A stretch of DNA of 11,968 nt from Ramicandelaber brevisporus (GCA_025201865.1 MU602811.1:1-11968), one strand, 5' to 3'; shown: positions 1 through 6,976, counted from the stretch's first letter. The notes: generated by a model not told the origin, from the letters alone. Program-made: numbers and translations.

Positions 1-290
1 CCAGCATCTCCACCTGGCGGCTTGGTTGGTTCGTCGGGGTGCTGCTTCGGCGCGAGAACCTTGGCGTCAGACGAAACCGGCTTGCTGGCGGTGAACTTGA
101 GACCGTCCTCGTAGGTGTCCTTGAGGAAGACCATGACCTTCTGGCCCACGATGGCACTGGCGGGCTTGCCGTTATCAGCGTTGCCCAGGTGCACAGTGTT
201 GTTGTCATCTCCTGGCGTGTGGTGGGGCGGAGCGGCAGCGGCGAAGGCAGCAAGGCCGAAGAGGGCGATGGTGGCGATGGTGAAGCGCAT
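1..290 (-). CDS. Small secreted protein, 3' end beyond window
   Basis: This frame starts with ATG at 288-290 and stays open to the window edge, giving 96 codons plus two bases. Residues 1-20 (MRFTIATIALFGLAAFAAAA) have the form of a secretory signal peptide: a basic residue at position 2, a hydrophobic core and small residues before a likely cut ahead of PPHHTP. The visible mature part is hydrophilic and has no cysteine. It contains a stretch near residues 45-65 (AIVGQKVMVFLKDTYEDG) and then a Pro/Lys-rich segment. The G-Q-x-V-x-V-x-L pattern followed by a T...G turn faintly recalls chagasin-like (I42) protease inhibitors, but no diagnostic motif is complete, so I do not name it as one. Codons are strongly G/C-ending (GCC, CTC, AAG), as in the DnaJ gene here, which suggests good expression. 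The TATA box and CA-rich leader upstream support this start. The protein is likely extracellular or in the cell wall; its function is unknown. Confidence 0.65.
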   Translation of the reverse strand, partial: MRFTIATIALFGLAAFAAAAPPHHTPGDDNNTVHLGNADNGKPASAIVGQKVMVFLKDTYEDGLKFTASKPVSSDAKVLAPKQHPDEPTKPPGGDA

Positions 291-408
291 AGTTGGTTGT
301 TGCTGGATGAGATTTGCTGATGTCTGCTGATGTCTGCTGGATAAACGGCTGTTGATGTTGTTGGATGAGTATGCTGGATGAATATGCTGCAGCTGCCTTC
401 ATCTGGAG

Positions 409-416
409 TATTTATA
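409..416 (-). promoter_or_regulatory. TATA box for the secreted-protein gene
   Basis: Read on the minus strand, the sequence is GGTATAAATACTC, a textbook TATA element, about 120 bp upstream of the ATG at 290. Transcription starting 25-35 bp downstream would give a leader of roughly 85-95 nt. That leader is rich in CA and contains CAGCAGACAT-type direct repeats (about 310-345), similar in style to the CAA-rich leader of the DnaJ gene. The position and match are seen directly; use as a promoter is inferred. Confidence 0.55.
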
Positions 417-458
417 CCATCTATGCGCCATGTGGTGATGCTATCCGCGCGGTAGATA

Positions 459-496
459 TATATTGCATTCTGATGAAGTGGCAACACTGCAATATA
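459..496. repeat. 9-bp perfect inverted repeat upstream of the TATA box
   Basis: TATATTGCA (459-467) is followed after 20 bp by its exact reverse complement TGCAATATA (488-496). It lies 45-85 bp upstream of the minus-strand TATA box, where a factor-binding site could sit. No protein is known to bind it, and chance remains possible in AT-rich DNA. Confidence 0.4.
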
Positions 497-961
497 AAGC
501 GCATGGTATGCAATCCGCATGGTTCGTCAAATTCGTCTCAATTTACACCACATCGTGTTTTGTTTTCTGCGGGGACATGGCAATGTGGACCATCCTCAAA
601 GCTGTTGCCACCGCATAATACGATTCTCCAGACACATTTGGTGGCCCGAGCTGCAGAATGCGATGTACTCATGCCAGCGGCCACGCAATAGATGACTTTC
701 TTCATAGAATCTCATTTAATTAACAGCCACTCTCACATCCCACTCTCATCCCACTCTCACATTTGTCCATCATTTTTTTTTAATAATGAACCTGGGCTCA
801 TCCGCCTGGAAACAGTGAAATTTTTAAAGTGGGCTTGCTACTGCCGGGGCACACACTGTCGGGACGCCAGGACAAGACGTGCTAGGATAGAGCTCGCCAA
901 AGGGACATATAGGGATGACGCCGAACCGCTGCATACTTTCCCACATCCTTTACAACCCGTC

Positions 962-981
962 TCATATCTAAGCAGATATGA
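962..981. repeat. Short palindromic inverted repeat
   Basis: TCATATCT (962-969) and AGATATGA (974-981) are exact reverse complements separated by AAGC, so the 20 bp could form an 8-bp stem with a 4-nt loop. It sits just before the CCGAAC repeats at 1000-1026. It could be a binding site for a dimeric factor; no T-run or gene end follows to suggest a terminator. Confidence 0.4.
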
Positions 982-1562
982 TATAGGATTAAGACCGAGC
1001 CGAACCGAACGATAGCCAAACCGAACAGGAAAAAAAAAACATAGCATGGCGACAGCAACGGGGGAACAGGTGCTGACAGCCAACGCAACCACCTTCACTT
1101 GGTGACAACCAGCGACAACCAACGACAGCAAGCAAGAGGTGGGGGAGAAAGCCAACGGAAGAGGGACGAACCAAGAGGGAGGGAACAGATGGAACATGCC
1201 GCTGGGAAAACCCGGATGGACATTGACGCAGATACGAAGACGAAGAGGAAGAGAGAGACCAGGGACAGGGGGAACACGCGATACTTGAGAGGATCTTGAG
1301 ACAAAAGCGGATACAAGGGAAGACAGAGGTTAGAGGAAGGGAGAGAGAGAGAGGGAGAACAGGCCAAACAACAACAGCCGAAGGCACACACACAGCGTCG
1401 CATTCTTATACCCTTTCTTCCAAGCTGCAATGTTTACAAACAAACCGCCACTACTCGTCTTTTTTGTTTGATTGCAAATTAGTTTTCTCTCGTGTACAGG
1501 AACTCACCTTTTCGGATGTTGCACATATGTGTTGATACTGCGTGATTCGCTGCAGAGTCTGG

Positions 1563-1838
1563 CAATTCCGACACAAAAGGAGCAACTGTCAACACCGATG
1601 TAATTAGAGGATCAATTCCGCCGTCTATCCAAAAGGAGACGCCGGGTTCTTTGATAAGCGTAATTCCGGTTTGAAAAGGGACAGCTGAATGCGCCACTTC
1701 AGCCACATTTACTTGGCAATTCAATTAATGGTTGTGTACACTACAATAGCTGAAATGAAGACAAAAGGTCTCTCTTTGATCAACCCTGTATTTCCGTTTT
1801 GAACAGGGTAGTTGAACGCGCCACTCTGACCACTGTTG
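1563..1838. repeat. Diverged non-coding repeat family
   Basis: A motif AATTCCG followed by AAAAGG(A/G)(G) recurs at 1563-1582, 1613-1638 and 1662-1680, with a weaker fourth version at 1790-1808. The longest relation is between about 1629-1706 and 1762-1833. The shared blocks, in order, are CAAAAGG, CTTTGAT, (A/T)TTCCG, TTTGAA, AGGG, TGAA, GCGCCACT and CCAC, at an offset of 132 shrinking to 127 bp. The minus-strand reading of the first copy is open and partly matches the second copy with a frame break, so this could be decayed coding sequence as well as a worn repeat. No terminal inverted repeats or target-site duplications were seen, so I do not call it a transposon. Confidence 0.45.
1783..1809. 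repeat. 7-bp inverted repeat
   Basis: ACCCTGT (1783-1789) pairs exactly with ACAGGGT (1803-1809) across a 13-nt loop, inside the second copy of the diverged repeat. A further small one, CCTGTG (1855-1860) with CACAGG (1866-1871), follows. Both are visible directly; a role is not shown. Confidence 0.35.
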
Positions 1839-2261
1839 AGCAACCAAACATTCACCTGTGTTTGACACAGGCACTAATTGTATTCAGGCAACACGAAGCC
1901 TGTAAAGCAAATAACCACCGCAGTTTCGAGCGGTCGTTTGCGTCGCTCTTTGTGAATGTAGAAAGAGCTTCATTCATCAACTTCCTCGCCTTGATGCGAG
2001 TTGGCGTTGTGGCTGCGCTGTCGTGGCTGCAGAAGAGACAGAGCTTGCTGCAGCGCATCCTCTCTCATTGTCGCCACAACATCCTGCTAATCGAGCAAGA
2101 GAATGGATTAAATCCGTTAACAAAAAAAGTTCGATTTAATTTGCGTTTTTCTCGCTCAAACGAAACTTTTCCGGATCCAGGCGGATTTGCACACTTGAAT
2201 AAGATAGTTAATTAAAATTGGGTTATTAACTTTTCTATTCTAATAGTATTAAGAATCTAGT
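1839..2261. other. Intergenic stretch downstream of the helicase gene
   Basis: About 420 bp between the diverged repeats and the helicase stop codon. A plus-strand frame is open at 1799-2215, but it overlaps the repeats, has no recognisable domain and no promoter, so it is not called. The last 120 bp turn AT-rich, as expected of the 3' flank of the minus-strand helicase gene. The best poly(A)-signal candidate on that strand is ATTAAA (complement of TTTAAT near 2134-2139), about 125 bp past the stop; this is weak. Confidence 0.35.
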
Positions 2262-5048
2262 TTATGTGGAACGCTGCTTAATGTTTCGATAAAATCCAGC
2301 CAAATTCTTAATCACCATTCCAAACGTGTTACAATCAATTCTACGATCTCCAATCCATCCAGGTAGTCTCGATGCAATTCTAGCTTGTGCAAACCGGCTA
2401 TCCAGCAAAATGATTGCAGAGTGATCGTTTCTGTGACGAATGGCACGTCCAATACTCTGATTAACTGCTCGGATACAGATATTTGTATAATATTCATTCT
2501 GGAATTGATCGCCGCCGCTGTTTGACCTGTTAGAAGAAGCGGAGGCAAATGCAATACGCTCAGAAAGCTCGGCAGATGCAAGGTTGGCAAACGGCAGGCC
2601 AATGACCACAACGGCTCTAGCCAAATCATCTTGGAAGTTGATGCCCTCACTCAATCGACCTCCGACCACGCTAAACAGCATTGCACCTTTGACACCATCA
2701 GTGGCTGCAATCGCATAGGTGCTCAGTAGATTTTCACCCGATATCGTGTCGCGTGACTCCCGGAATATTTGCTTGCGCTCGGCCATTGTTGAGAGTTGAC
2801 CATTCGATTCCCAGTGCTTGAATGTAGACTCCAAGAAGCCATGGGATGGAAAGAATACAACCATGCCAGCTGGTGCTAGTCTCATAATGTTAATCAGCGA
2901 CATTCCGAGTTCGTCGAGCAATTTGGTGTTGCCGCTGCGAGCTTGGTGAGTGAATGTGAATGGGACTGAGTTGGACGGACCAGCACTGACAGTGAGACAA
3001 AGTAAGTTTGATGGAGGAATGACATGTCCACAGGAGAACATGTGCAGTCTAGAAGGTGAGACAGTGGGGAAAACGGATGCAATCAAGTCATCAACTGGGT
3101 GCATTGTGCCACCTGCCAAGATGATGGATCGAGCCTCATCTACAATTGACTGGAACCTCGATGCAGGATTGAGCAAAATGTACTTGGCAGATACAGAGCC
3201 ATCGGGCGAATACGAGATGAGAATACGGCCGTCTGCATCTACATCAGAAATTGCTGCCATGAATGTTTCAATCGTGTGGATAGTTGATGTTGGATGGCTG
3301 ACTACTGGGTCACTCTTTGCCGGCTTGGCTGACTGCTGCTGTTGCTGCTTTTGTTGCTGCTGCTGTTGTTGCTGTTGCTGTTGCTGCTGTGTTGGGCGAT
3401 GTTTTTCTGCAAACATGTTTAACTTTTTGGCAATTTGACTTGCCTTGAGATATTGGCGAATCTTGAACATGTTAATGTGATCGATATCCAGCGTATGCAA
3501 AAACTCATTTGTCCTCATCACTCTCTCAAATCCATCTCCACTCGTTTGTTTCACAGGCTGTTGTTGCTGTTGCTGTTGCTGTTGCTGTTGTTGCTGCTGT
3601 TGCTGCTGTTGCTGTTGTTGTTGAATTCCAATCAAATACTTGATAATTGCACCGAGTATAACCAGCATTTGCTTGATGTAAACCACATTATCGCCACGGA
3701 GTCTCGCCAGATATCTGTCCAAATACGCACTCAATATAGCCTTGGCATCTACAAACTGGCTCAACTGCACTGTGACTGCATGTGCTTCAGTAATTGAATC
3801 TGCCAAATTGTGCGCCTCATCGATAATCACAATTGCATTCTTTAACGATACACCCAGCGACTCTCGAGCATCTTTAACCATGAGCATATTATACGGCATC
3901 GTCACAATCTGTGCTGGTCTAACGCATCTTCTAGCTGCATAATATGGACACACTCGCAGTTCTTTTCCAACAGATACAATATCTTCAATATCGACAATCT
4001 CAGTCATGACGCGATCGCGGAAGTCAATCATCGGTGTCTGCAGTTCAGGCAAGAATTGGCATCGGCATCTGCCTTCATTGTCATCATCATCATCATCATT
4101 ATTATTGTTGCTGTTTTTGTTTTTGTTTTTGTTTTTGGATGATTTGGAGGGTTTGAGAGACTGCATGTCGATACAGAGCTCGTTGAGACGACTAGCTACT
4201 CCCACACTGCGCTTACGGATCTTGTCATTGATGCACAGCATTGCACGTGAGCCAAGTGAGATAACATTAACGTGCTTTGCATAGGCTGTGCTGCGTATTT
4301 CGTTAACAAACTGTGCAATTTGTGAATGAGTGCGAGAAGTGTATACAATCTTGGGCTCGTAAATTGGCTCGACAACCTCATCCAATGTTGCTGGTGCTGA
4401 TGATTTGGTGGAAGATGCATCGCTGTCTAACTTGAGCAGTCGAGCTAGCTCGCCATTGTCACCTCTGCCGTCGCCGCCGCTACCGCTGTTGTTGTTGTTG
4501 TTGCTACTGCTGGTATCGTAGTAAGCCTCGGCAATAATCTCTGTATCACTGTCGATATCCACTGCGGCATCTCTACCCTTCGATGCTGCAACCTTTGCAC
4601 GCTTAGTCTCAGCCGCTGCCGCTGCCGTTGTCGCAGCTGAAGTCCCTCCACCAATACGTCGCTGTCGACTGTTCGTCAATAGCATATGCTCTGCTTCACG
4701 AGCCTTTATCGCATCCATCTGTGCTCTCGCTGTAGCAATTTCCTCCTCTTTCCTTTTCTTGGCACTCTCGCGGCTTTGAGCTCGAATCCACGCTGGTAAT
4801 TTGGATGATTTCCGAGCATCACTGCCGCCATTGCCTTCATCTGGGATATCGTCAGCGTGATCTTGAACCCACCTCAGGCTACCACACAATAGTGACATTG
4901 ACTTGCCCGTGCCAGTGGGTGATTCGAAGATGCCAATTTTGCGGTCAGATATGGCCTGATACAGCTCTGCCATGAACTTTAGCTGGATATCATAAGGCTC
5001 AAAGGGGAACTGAAAGTCGCGCTGTCCGGCTTCCTTGGACGTGGTCAT
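2262..5048 (-). CDS. CHL1: DDX11/Chl1-family Fe-S DNA helicase
   Basis: A 928-residue superfamily 2 helicase, uninterrupted. Motif I is ESPTGTGKS (42-50), motif Ia VYTSRTHSQ (235-243), motif II DEAH (410-413), then GGTMHP (646-651), FFPSHGF (732-738), GGRLSEGINF (796-805) and motif VI QSIGRAIRH (864-872). Four cysteine positions fit the Fe-S cluster domain: C272, C292, C328 or C330, and C367 in VCPYY. The long insertion between motifs I and Ia, the LGSR...LC and LCIDMQ segments and the VCPYYAARR block match DDX11/Chl1 rather than XPD, FANCJ or RTEL1. Family members are 5'-3' DNA helicases in the nucleus, acting in sister-chromatid cohesion and replication-fork repair. Length is within the family range (yeast about 860, human about 970). 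Odd features are Q22 (476-497), Q13-K-Q5 (554-572) and an N/K/D-rich insertion (about 301-324). It lies 286 bp downstream of DnaJ on the same strand. Confidence 0.9.
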   Translation of the reverse strand: MTTSKEAGQRDFQFPFEPYDIQLKFMAELYQAISDRKIGIFESPTGTGKSMSLLCGSLRWVQDHADDIPDEGNGGSDARKSSKLPAWIRAQSRESAKKRKEEEIATARAQMDAIKAREAEHMLLTNSRQRRIGGGTSAATTAAAAAETKRAKVAASKGRDAAVDIDSDTEIIAEAYYDTSSSNNNNNSGSGGDGRGDNGELARLLKLDSDASSTKSSAPATLDEVVEPIYEPKIVYTSRTHSQIAQFVNEIRSTAYAKHVNVISLGSRAMLCINDKIRKRSVGVASRLNELCIDMQSLKPSKSSKNKNKNKNSNNNNDDDDDDNEGRCRCQFLPELQTPMIDFRDRVMTEIVDIEDIVSVGKELRVCPYYAARRCVRPAQIVTMPYNMLMVKDARESLGVSLKNAIVIIDEAHNLADSITEAHAVTVQLSQFVDAKAILSAYLDRYLARLRGDNVVYIKQMLVILGAIIKYLIGIQQQQQQQQQQQQQQQQQQQQQQPVKQTSGDGFERVMRTNEFLHTLDIDHINMFKIRQYLKASQIAKKLNMFAEKHRPTQQQQQQQQQQQQQKQQQQQSAKPAKSDPVVSHPTSTIHTIETFMAAISDVDADGRILISYSPDGSVSAKYILLNPASRFQSIVDEARSIILAGGTMHPVDDLIASVFPTVSPSRLHMFSCGHVIPPSNLLCLTVSAGPSNSVPFTFTHQARSGNTKLLDELGMSLINIMRLAPAGMVVFFPSHGFLESTFKHWESNGQLSTMAERKQIFRESRDTISGENLLSTYAIAATDGVKGAMLFSVVGGRLSEGINFQDDLARAVVVIGLPFANLASAELSERIAFASASSNRSNSGGDQFQNEYYTNICIRAVNQSIGRAIRHRNDHSAIILLDSRFAQARIASRLPGWIGDRRIDCNTFGMVIKNLAGFYRNIKQRST
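3333..3389 (-). repeat. Second poly-Q tract (Q13-K-Q5) in the helicase
   Basis: Residues 554-572 are thirteen glutamines, one lysine (AAG) and five glutamines, again with mixed CAA/CAG codons. The tract follows EKHRPT and precedes SAKPAKSDP, in the same arch-like region as the longer tract. Confidence 0.9.
3558..3623 (-). repeat. Poly-Q tract of 22 codons in the helicase
   Basis: Twenty-two consecutive glutamine codons (residues 476-497), mixing 12 CAA and 10 CAG, follow YLIGI and precede PVKQT. The position is between motif II and the GGTM motif, the region that forms the arch domain in XPD-like helicases. The codon mixture means it is not a pure slippage-prone CAG array. Confidence 0.9.
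4077..4148 (-). repeat. Low-complexity N/K/D insertion in the Fe-S domain
   Basis: Residues about 301-324 of the helicase run through alternating K-N pairs, four N and six D, between the second and third Fe-S cysteines. On the plus strand the DNA shows a GTTTTT repeat and an ATC repeat. DDX11 proteins also carry a charged, variable linker here, so the location is tolerated by the family. Confidence 0.75.
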
Positions 5049-5333
5049 CTCTGTTGACGTAGTTGTCGATCAGAACAGTAGCTCGAAAAGTAAATAAAAA
5101 AACAAGCAAACAAACAAGCCAACAAACAAACAAACATTCGGATTTGTTTCTCCATTGATGAATAACTTTCTCAACATTCTTGACATCCATATCCATTTTA
5201 CTGATTAAACAAACGCACATACTTTGAAGGGGAAAAAAGGTGAATAGGTTTTAGGTATTGAAAGAAAAGACATAATGGATATTTATGCTGAGGGTGTTTC
5301 TGTTTTCTGTTTTCTGTTTTTTCCTTTAGCACG
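5049..5333. repeat. DnaJ-helicase spacer with CAAA and TTTCTGT repeats
   Basis: The 286-bp spacer separates two minus-strand genes and must hold the DnaJ 3' end and the helicase promoter. It contains an imperfect CAAA/CAAG microsatellite (about 5097-5136) and three exact copies of the 7-mer TTTCTGT (5297-5303, 5304-5310, 5311-5317). The latter reads ACAGAAA just past the DnaJ stop on the minus strand. No clear TATA box was found for the helicase gene. Confidence 0.6.
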
Positions 5334-5339
5334 TTTATT
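5334..5339 (-). terminator. Candidate poly(A) signal overlapping the DnaJ stop
   Basis: On the minus strand the last codon and stop read CAA-TAA-A, so AATAAA (5339 down to 5334) includes the whole TAA stop codon. Cleavage 10-30 nt beyond would leave a very short 3' UTR. The hexamer is exact; whether it is used is inferred, and no better AATAAA is visible before the helicase promoter. Confidence 0.35.
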
Positions 5340-6744
5340 GCTGTGCGCACTGCACCTGTGGGCCGTGGCCGTGACCATCTTCATCCTCGTACTCATCGTC
5401 ATCGTCACCGCGGTGGTGATGGTGACCGTGACCGCCGTTGCGAGCATTGCCCTGGGAGCGGCTCTGCTGAGTTGGGTCAACATCAGCCAGAACAACATCC
5501 TCAGTTTGAGCGCCGGCTGGGATCTTGACTGGTGGCTTGGCTGGTGGCAGGATGGAGCGCAGCTGGGCGAGCTGCTCCTCGGTTGGAGCCCAGGCATCCT
5601 TGGATGGGAAATCAATAGTGAACTTAATGTACAAGTTGCCGTGGATGTGATGGCGCTTGGATGGCATGCCTTCGCCAGGGATGACCTTCATGTCGCCAGA
5701 CTTGATGCCCTCGTTGGCCAGAATGTTGACCTTGAGGAAGCGGTCATCGAGGTGCTTGACGTTGATGACGCCACCACACAGTGCGGTAACCAAATCAATG
5801 TTGCGCTCAATGTACAGATCGTCGCCCTTGCGCTTGAAGTCGTCGTCTGCCTTCTCCTCGAGCACAATGATGATGTCGCCTGGAACAGTGTCTGGCATGT
5901 GGTCAGCCTCGCCAGCGAAGACAATGCGCTCGCCGTGGGACATGCCCTTCTCGATGTGGACCTCGAGCTGCTTCTTGTCGGTCTGAGTCTTCTGACCCTT
6001 GCAAGACTTGCACTTGTCCTTCTCGTTGATGATTTCACCAGTAGCCTTGCAGTCACCGCATGGCTGCTGCATGCGCTGCATGACTGGACCAAACTGACGC
6101 ATAATCATACGAACACCGTGGCCACCGCAGGTAGTACATTTCCTGACTGCTCCAGCCTTGCCGCCCTTGCCATCGCAGCCCTTGCACAGAATCTGACGGG
6201 TGACCACCAAGCGGGAAGTCTTGCCCTTGTACAAATCCTTCAGACTGACACCGAGAGCATGGCCCATGTCCTTCTTGCCGCCCTTGCCATCGCAGCCCTT
6301 GCACAGAATCTGACGGGTGACCACCAAGCGGGAAGTCTTGCCCTTGTACAAATCCTTCAGACTGACACCGAGAGCATGGCCCATGTCTTTGCCGCGCTGT
6401 GGGCCGGATGGGCGTGATCTGCCGCCATGGCCGCCACCCATGCCGCCAAACATGCCGCCGCCGAAAATGTGCGAGAAGAGGTCCTCTGGGTTCATGCCAC
6501 CCATGCCTCCGCCCATGCCCTCGCCGCTGAGGCCCTCCTCGCCATAGCGGTCGTAAACCTCACGCTTTTGGGAGTCGCTCAGCACCTCGTAGGCATGGCT
6601 GATCTCCTTGAACTTGTCGCCGGCATCAGGGTTCTTGTCTGGGTGGTACTTGAGTGCGAGTTTTCTGTAGGCCTTCTTAATGTCGTTATCGTTGGCCGCT
6701 GGGTCAACCTCGAGGAGATCGTAGTACTTTGTAGACTTGACCAT
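5335..6744 (-). CDS. Type A DnaJ/Hsp40 co-chaperone with CaaX box
   Basis: A 469-residue Ydj1/DNAJA-type protein that stimulates Hsp70 ATPase and delivers clients. The J domain (about 5-70) has the catalytic HPD at 34-36. A G/M/F-rich linker (about 70-117) follows. The cysteine-rich region has CxxCxGxG-type motifs at 148-155, 187-194, 203-210, 229-236 and 245-252, then the C-terminal substrate-binding domains (about 255-380). The family has four such motifs; here there are five because residues 119-157 and 158-196 are identical 39-residue copies. Without one copy the length is 430, close to yeast Ydj1 (409) and human DNAJA1 (397). The tail is His/Asp/Glu-rich (437-461) and ends CAQQ, a farnesylation-type CaaX box, so endoplasmic-reticulum or other membrane anchoring as for Ydj1 is expected. 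Start ATG is at 6742-6744 after a CAA-rich leader. Codons are mostly C/G-ending, consistent with high expression. Confidence 0.95.
   Translation of the reverse strand: MVKSTKYYDLLEVDPAANDNDIKKAYRKLALKYHPDKNPDAGDKFKEISHAYEVLSDSQKREVYDRYGEEGLSGEGMGGGMGGMNPEDLFSHIFGGGMFGGMGGGHGGRSRPSGPQRGKDMGHALGVSLKDLYKGKTSRLVVTRQILCKGCDGKGGKKDMGHALGVSLKDLYKGKTSRLVVTRQILCKGCDGKGGKAGAVRKCTTCGGHGVRMIMRQFGPVMQRMQQPCGDCKATGEIINEKDKCKSCKGQKTQTDKKQLEVHIEKGMSHGERIVFAGEADHMPDTVPGDIIIVLEEKADDDFKRKGDDLYIERNIDLVTALCGGVINVKHLDDRFLKVNILANEGIKSGDMKVIPGEGMPSKRHHIHGNLYIKFTIDFPSKDAWAPTEEQLAQLRSILPPAKPPVKIPAGAQTEDVVLADVDPTQQSRSQGNARNGGHGHHHHRGDDDDEYEDEDGHGHGPQVQCAQQ
6157..6390 (-). repeat. 117-bp in-frame tandem duplication in the DnaJ gene
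   Basis: Bases 6157-6273 and 6274-6390 are two head-to-tail copies. The first 114 bases (6157-6270 and 6274-6387) are identical; the only difference is 6271 C against 6388 T, a synonymous AAG/AAA lysine codon. Each copy encodes 39 residues, from K-D-M-G-H to G-K-G-G-K. It covers the first strands of the client-binding domain and the first zinc motif CKGCDGKG. No AGGT occurs in the unit, so GT-AG splicing cannot cut out exactly one copy. Either a very recent duplication or an assembly error would give this picture. Confidence 0.95.
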
Positions 6745-6835
6745 CGTTTGCTTGCTTGCAGGTTGTGCTGTTGTTACTGTTACTGTTGCTGCGGTTAAGG
6801 TTGAAGTTGCTGCAGCTGTTGTTGTTGTTGTTGTT

Positions 6836-6848
6836 GACTATTCGAGAA
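6836..6848. promoter_or_regulatory. Candidate heat-shock element upstream of DnaJ
   Basis: GACtaTTCgaGAA has the alternating 5-bp spacing of the heat-shock factor site (nGAAnnTTCnnGAAn), with two perfect units and one unit having a single mismatch (GAC). It lies about 95 bp upstream of the DnaJ ATG, next to the end of the CAA-rich leader. Type A DnaJ genes are commonly heat-inducible, which makes the site plausible; short matches also arise by chance. Confidence 0.35.
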
Positions 6849-6953
6849 ATAAAGACTTCGATCAACAGAAACGGAGAGGCAAGATTTCAAATCGGCTCAG
6901 CCAGGCAAGCAAGCAGCGGAGGCTCCTTTTTTTTTTTAAAAAAATGAGCAACA

Positions 6954-6976
6954 GAAATTCATCGAACGCTCTCGAA
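6954..6976. promoter_or_regulatory. Candidate step-type heat-shock element
   Basis: GAA occurs at 6954-6956, 6964-6966 and 6974-6976, exactly 10 bp apart, the spacing of step-type heat-shock elements known in yeast. The middle gap at 6969-6971 reads CTC, one base from TTC. The site lies about 210-230 bp upstream of the DnaJ start and some 570 bp upstream of the RhoGEF start, so it could act on either gene. Binding is inferred. Confidence 0.35.

Larger units (their letters stand above)
421..1562. other. Intergenic stretch without a supportable gene
   Basis: About 1.1 kb between the secreted-protein promoter and the repeat region. Open frames here are short, mutually overlapping and of unnatural composition, so none is called. 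The stretch holds three copies of CCACTCTCA (727-735, 740-748, 751-759), a T-run near 773-780 and an 8-bp inverted repeat at 962-981. It also holds several CCGAAC units (1000-1010, 1021-1026) and GACAACCA repeated near 1102-1119. A long G/A-rich plus-strand segment runs from about 1135 to 1350. No tRNA-like A/B box pair was found on either strand. A promoter for an unseen non-coding transcript cannot be excluded. Confidence 0.5.

Noticed and set aside
1-300. Chagasin-type (I42) protease inhibitor identity for the secreted protein
   Set aside because: Only a loose G-Q-x-V-x-V-x-L resemblance; the diagnostic NPTTG-like loop is missing and the end is outside the window.
838-1430. Several overlapping minus-strand frames rich in Ser, Leu, Cys and Phe
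   Set aside because: They are reverse readings of a G/A-rich segment; different frames give equally long nonsense, so none is favoured.
1799-2215. Plus-strand open frame of 138 codons
   Set aside because: It begins inside the diverged repeats, shows no recognisable domain, and composition gives no support for coding; left as intergenic.
2950-3797. Plus-strand frames with poly-C or poly-L runs across the helicase
   Set aside because: These are antisense readings of the CAA/CAG glutamine tracts, with no domain or promoter support.
6157-6390. The DnaJ duplication as an unrecognised intron
   Set aside because: Removing exactly one copy by GT-AG splicing needs AGGT within the unit, and none occurs.
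5275-6417. Plus-strand open frame of 380 codons antisense to DnaJ
   Set aside because: It is in register with the DnaJ codons on the other strand, repeats the same duplication and has a composition dictated by DnaJ codon bias. The open frame is a mirror effect.
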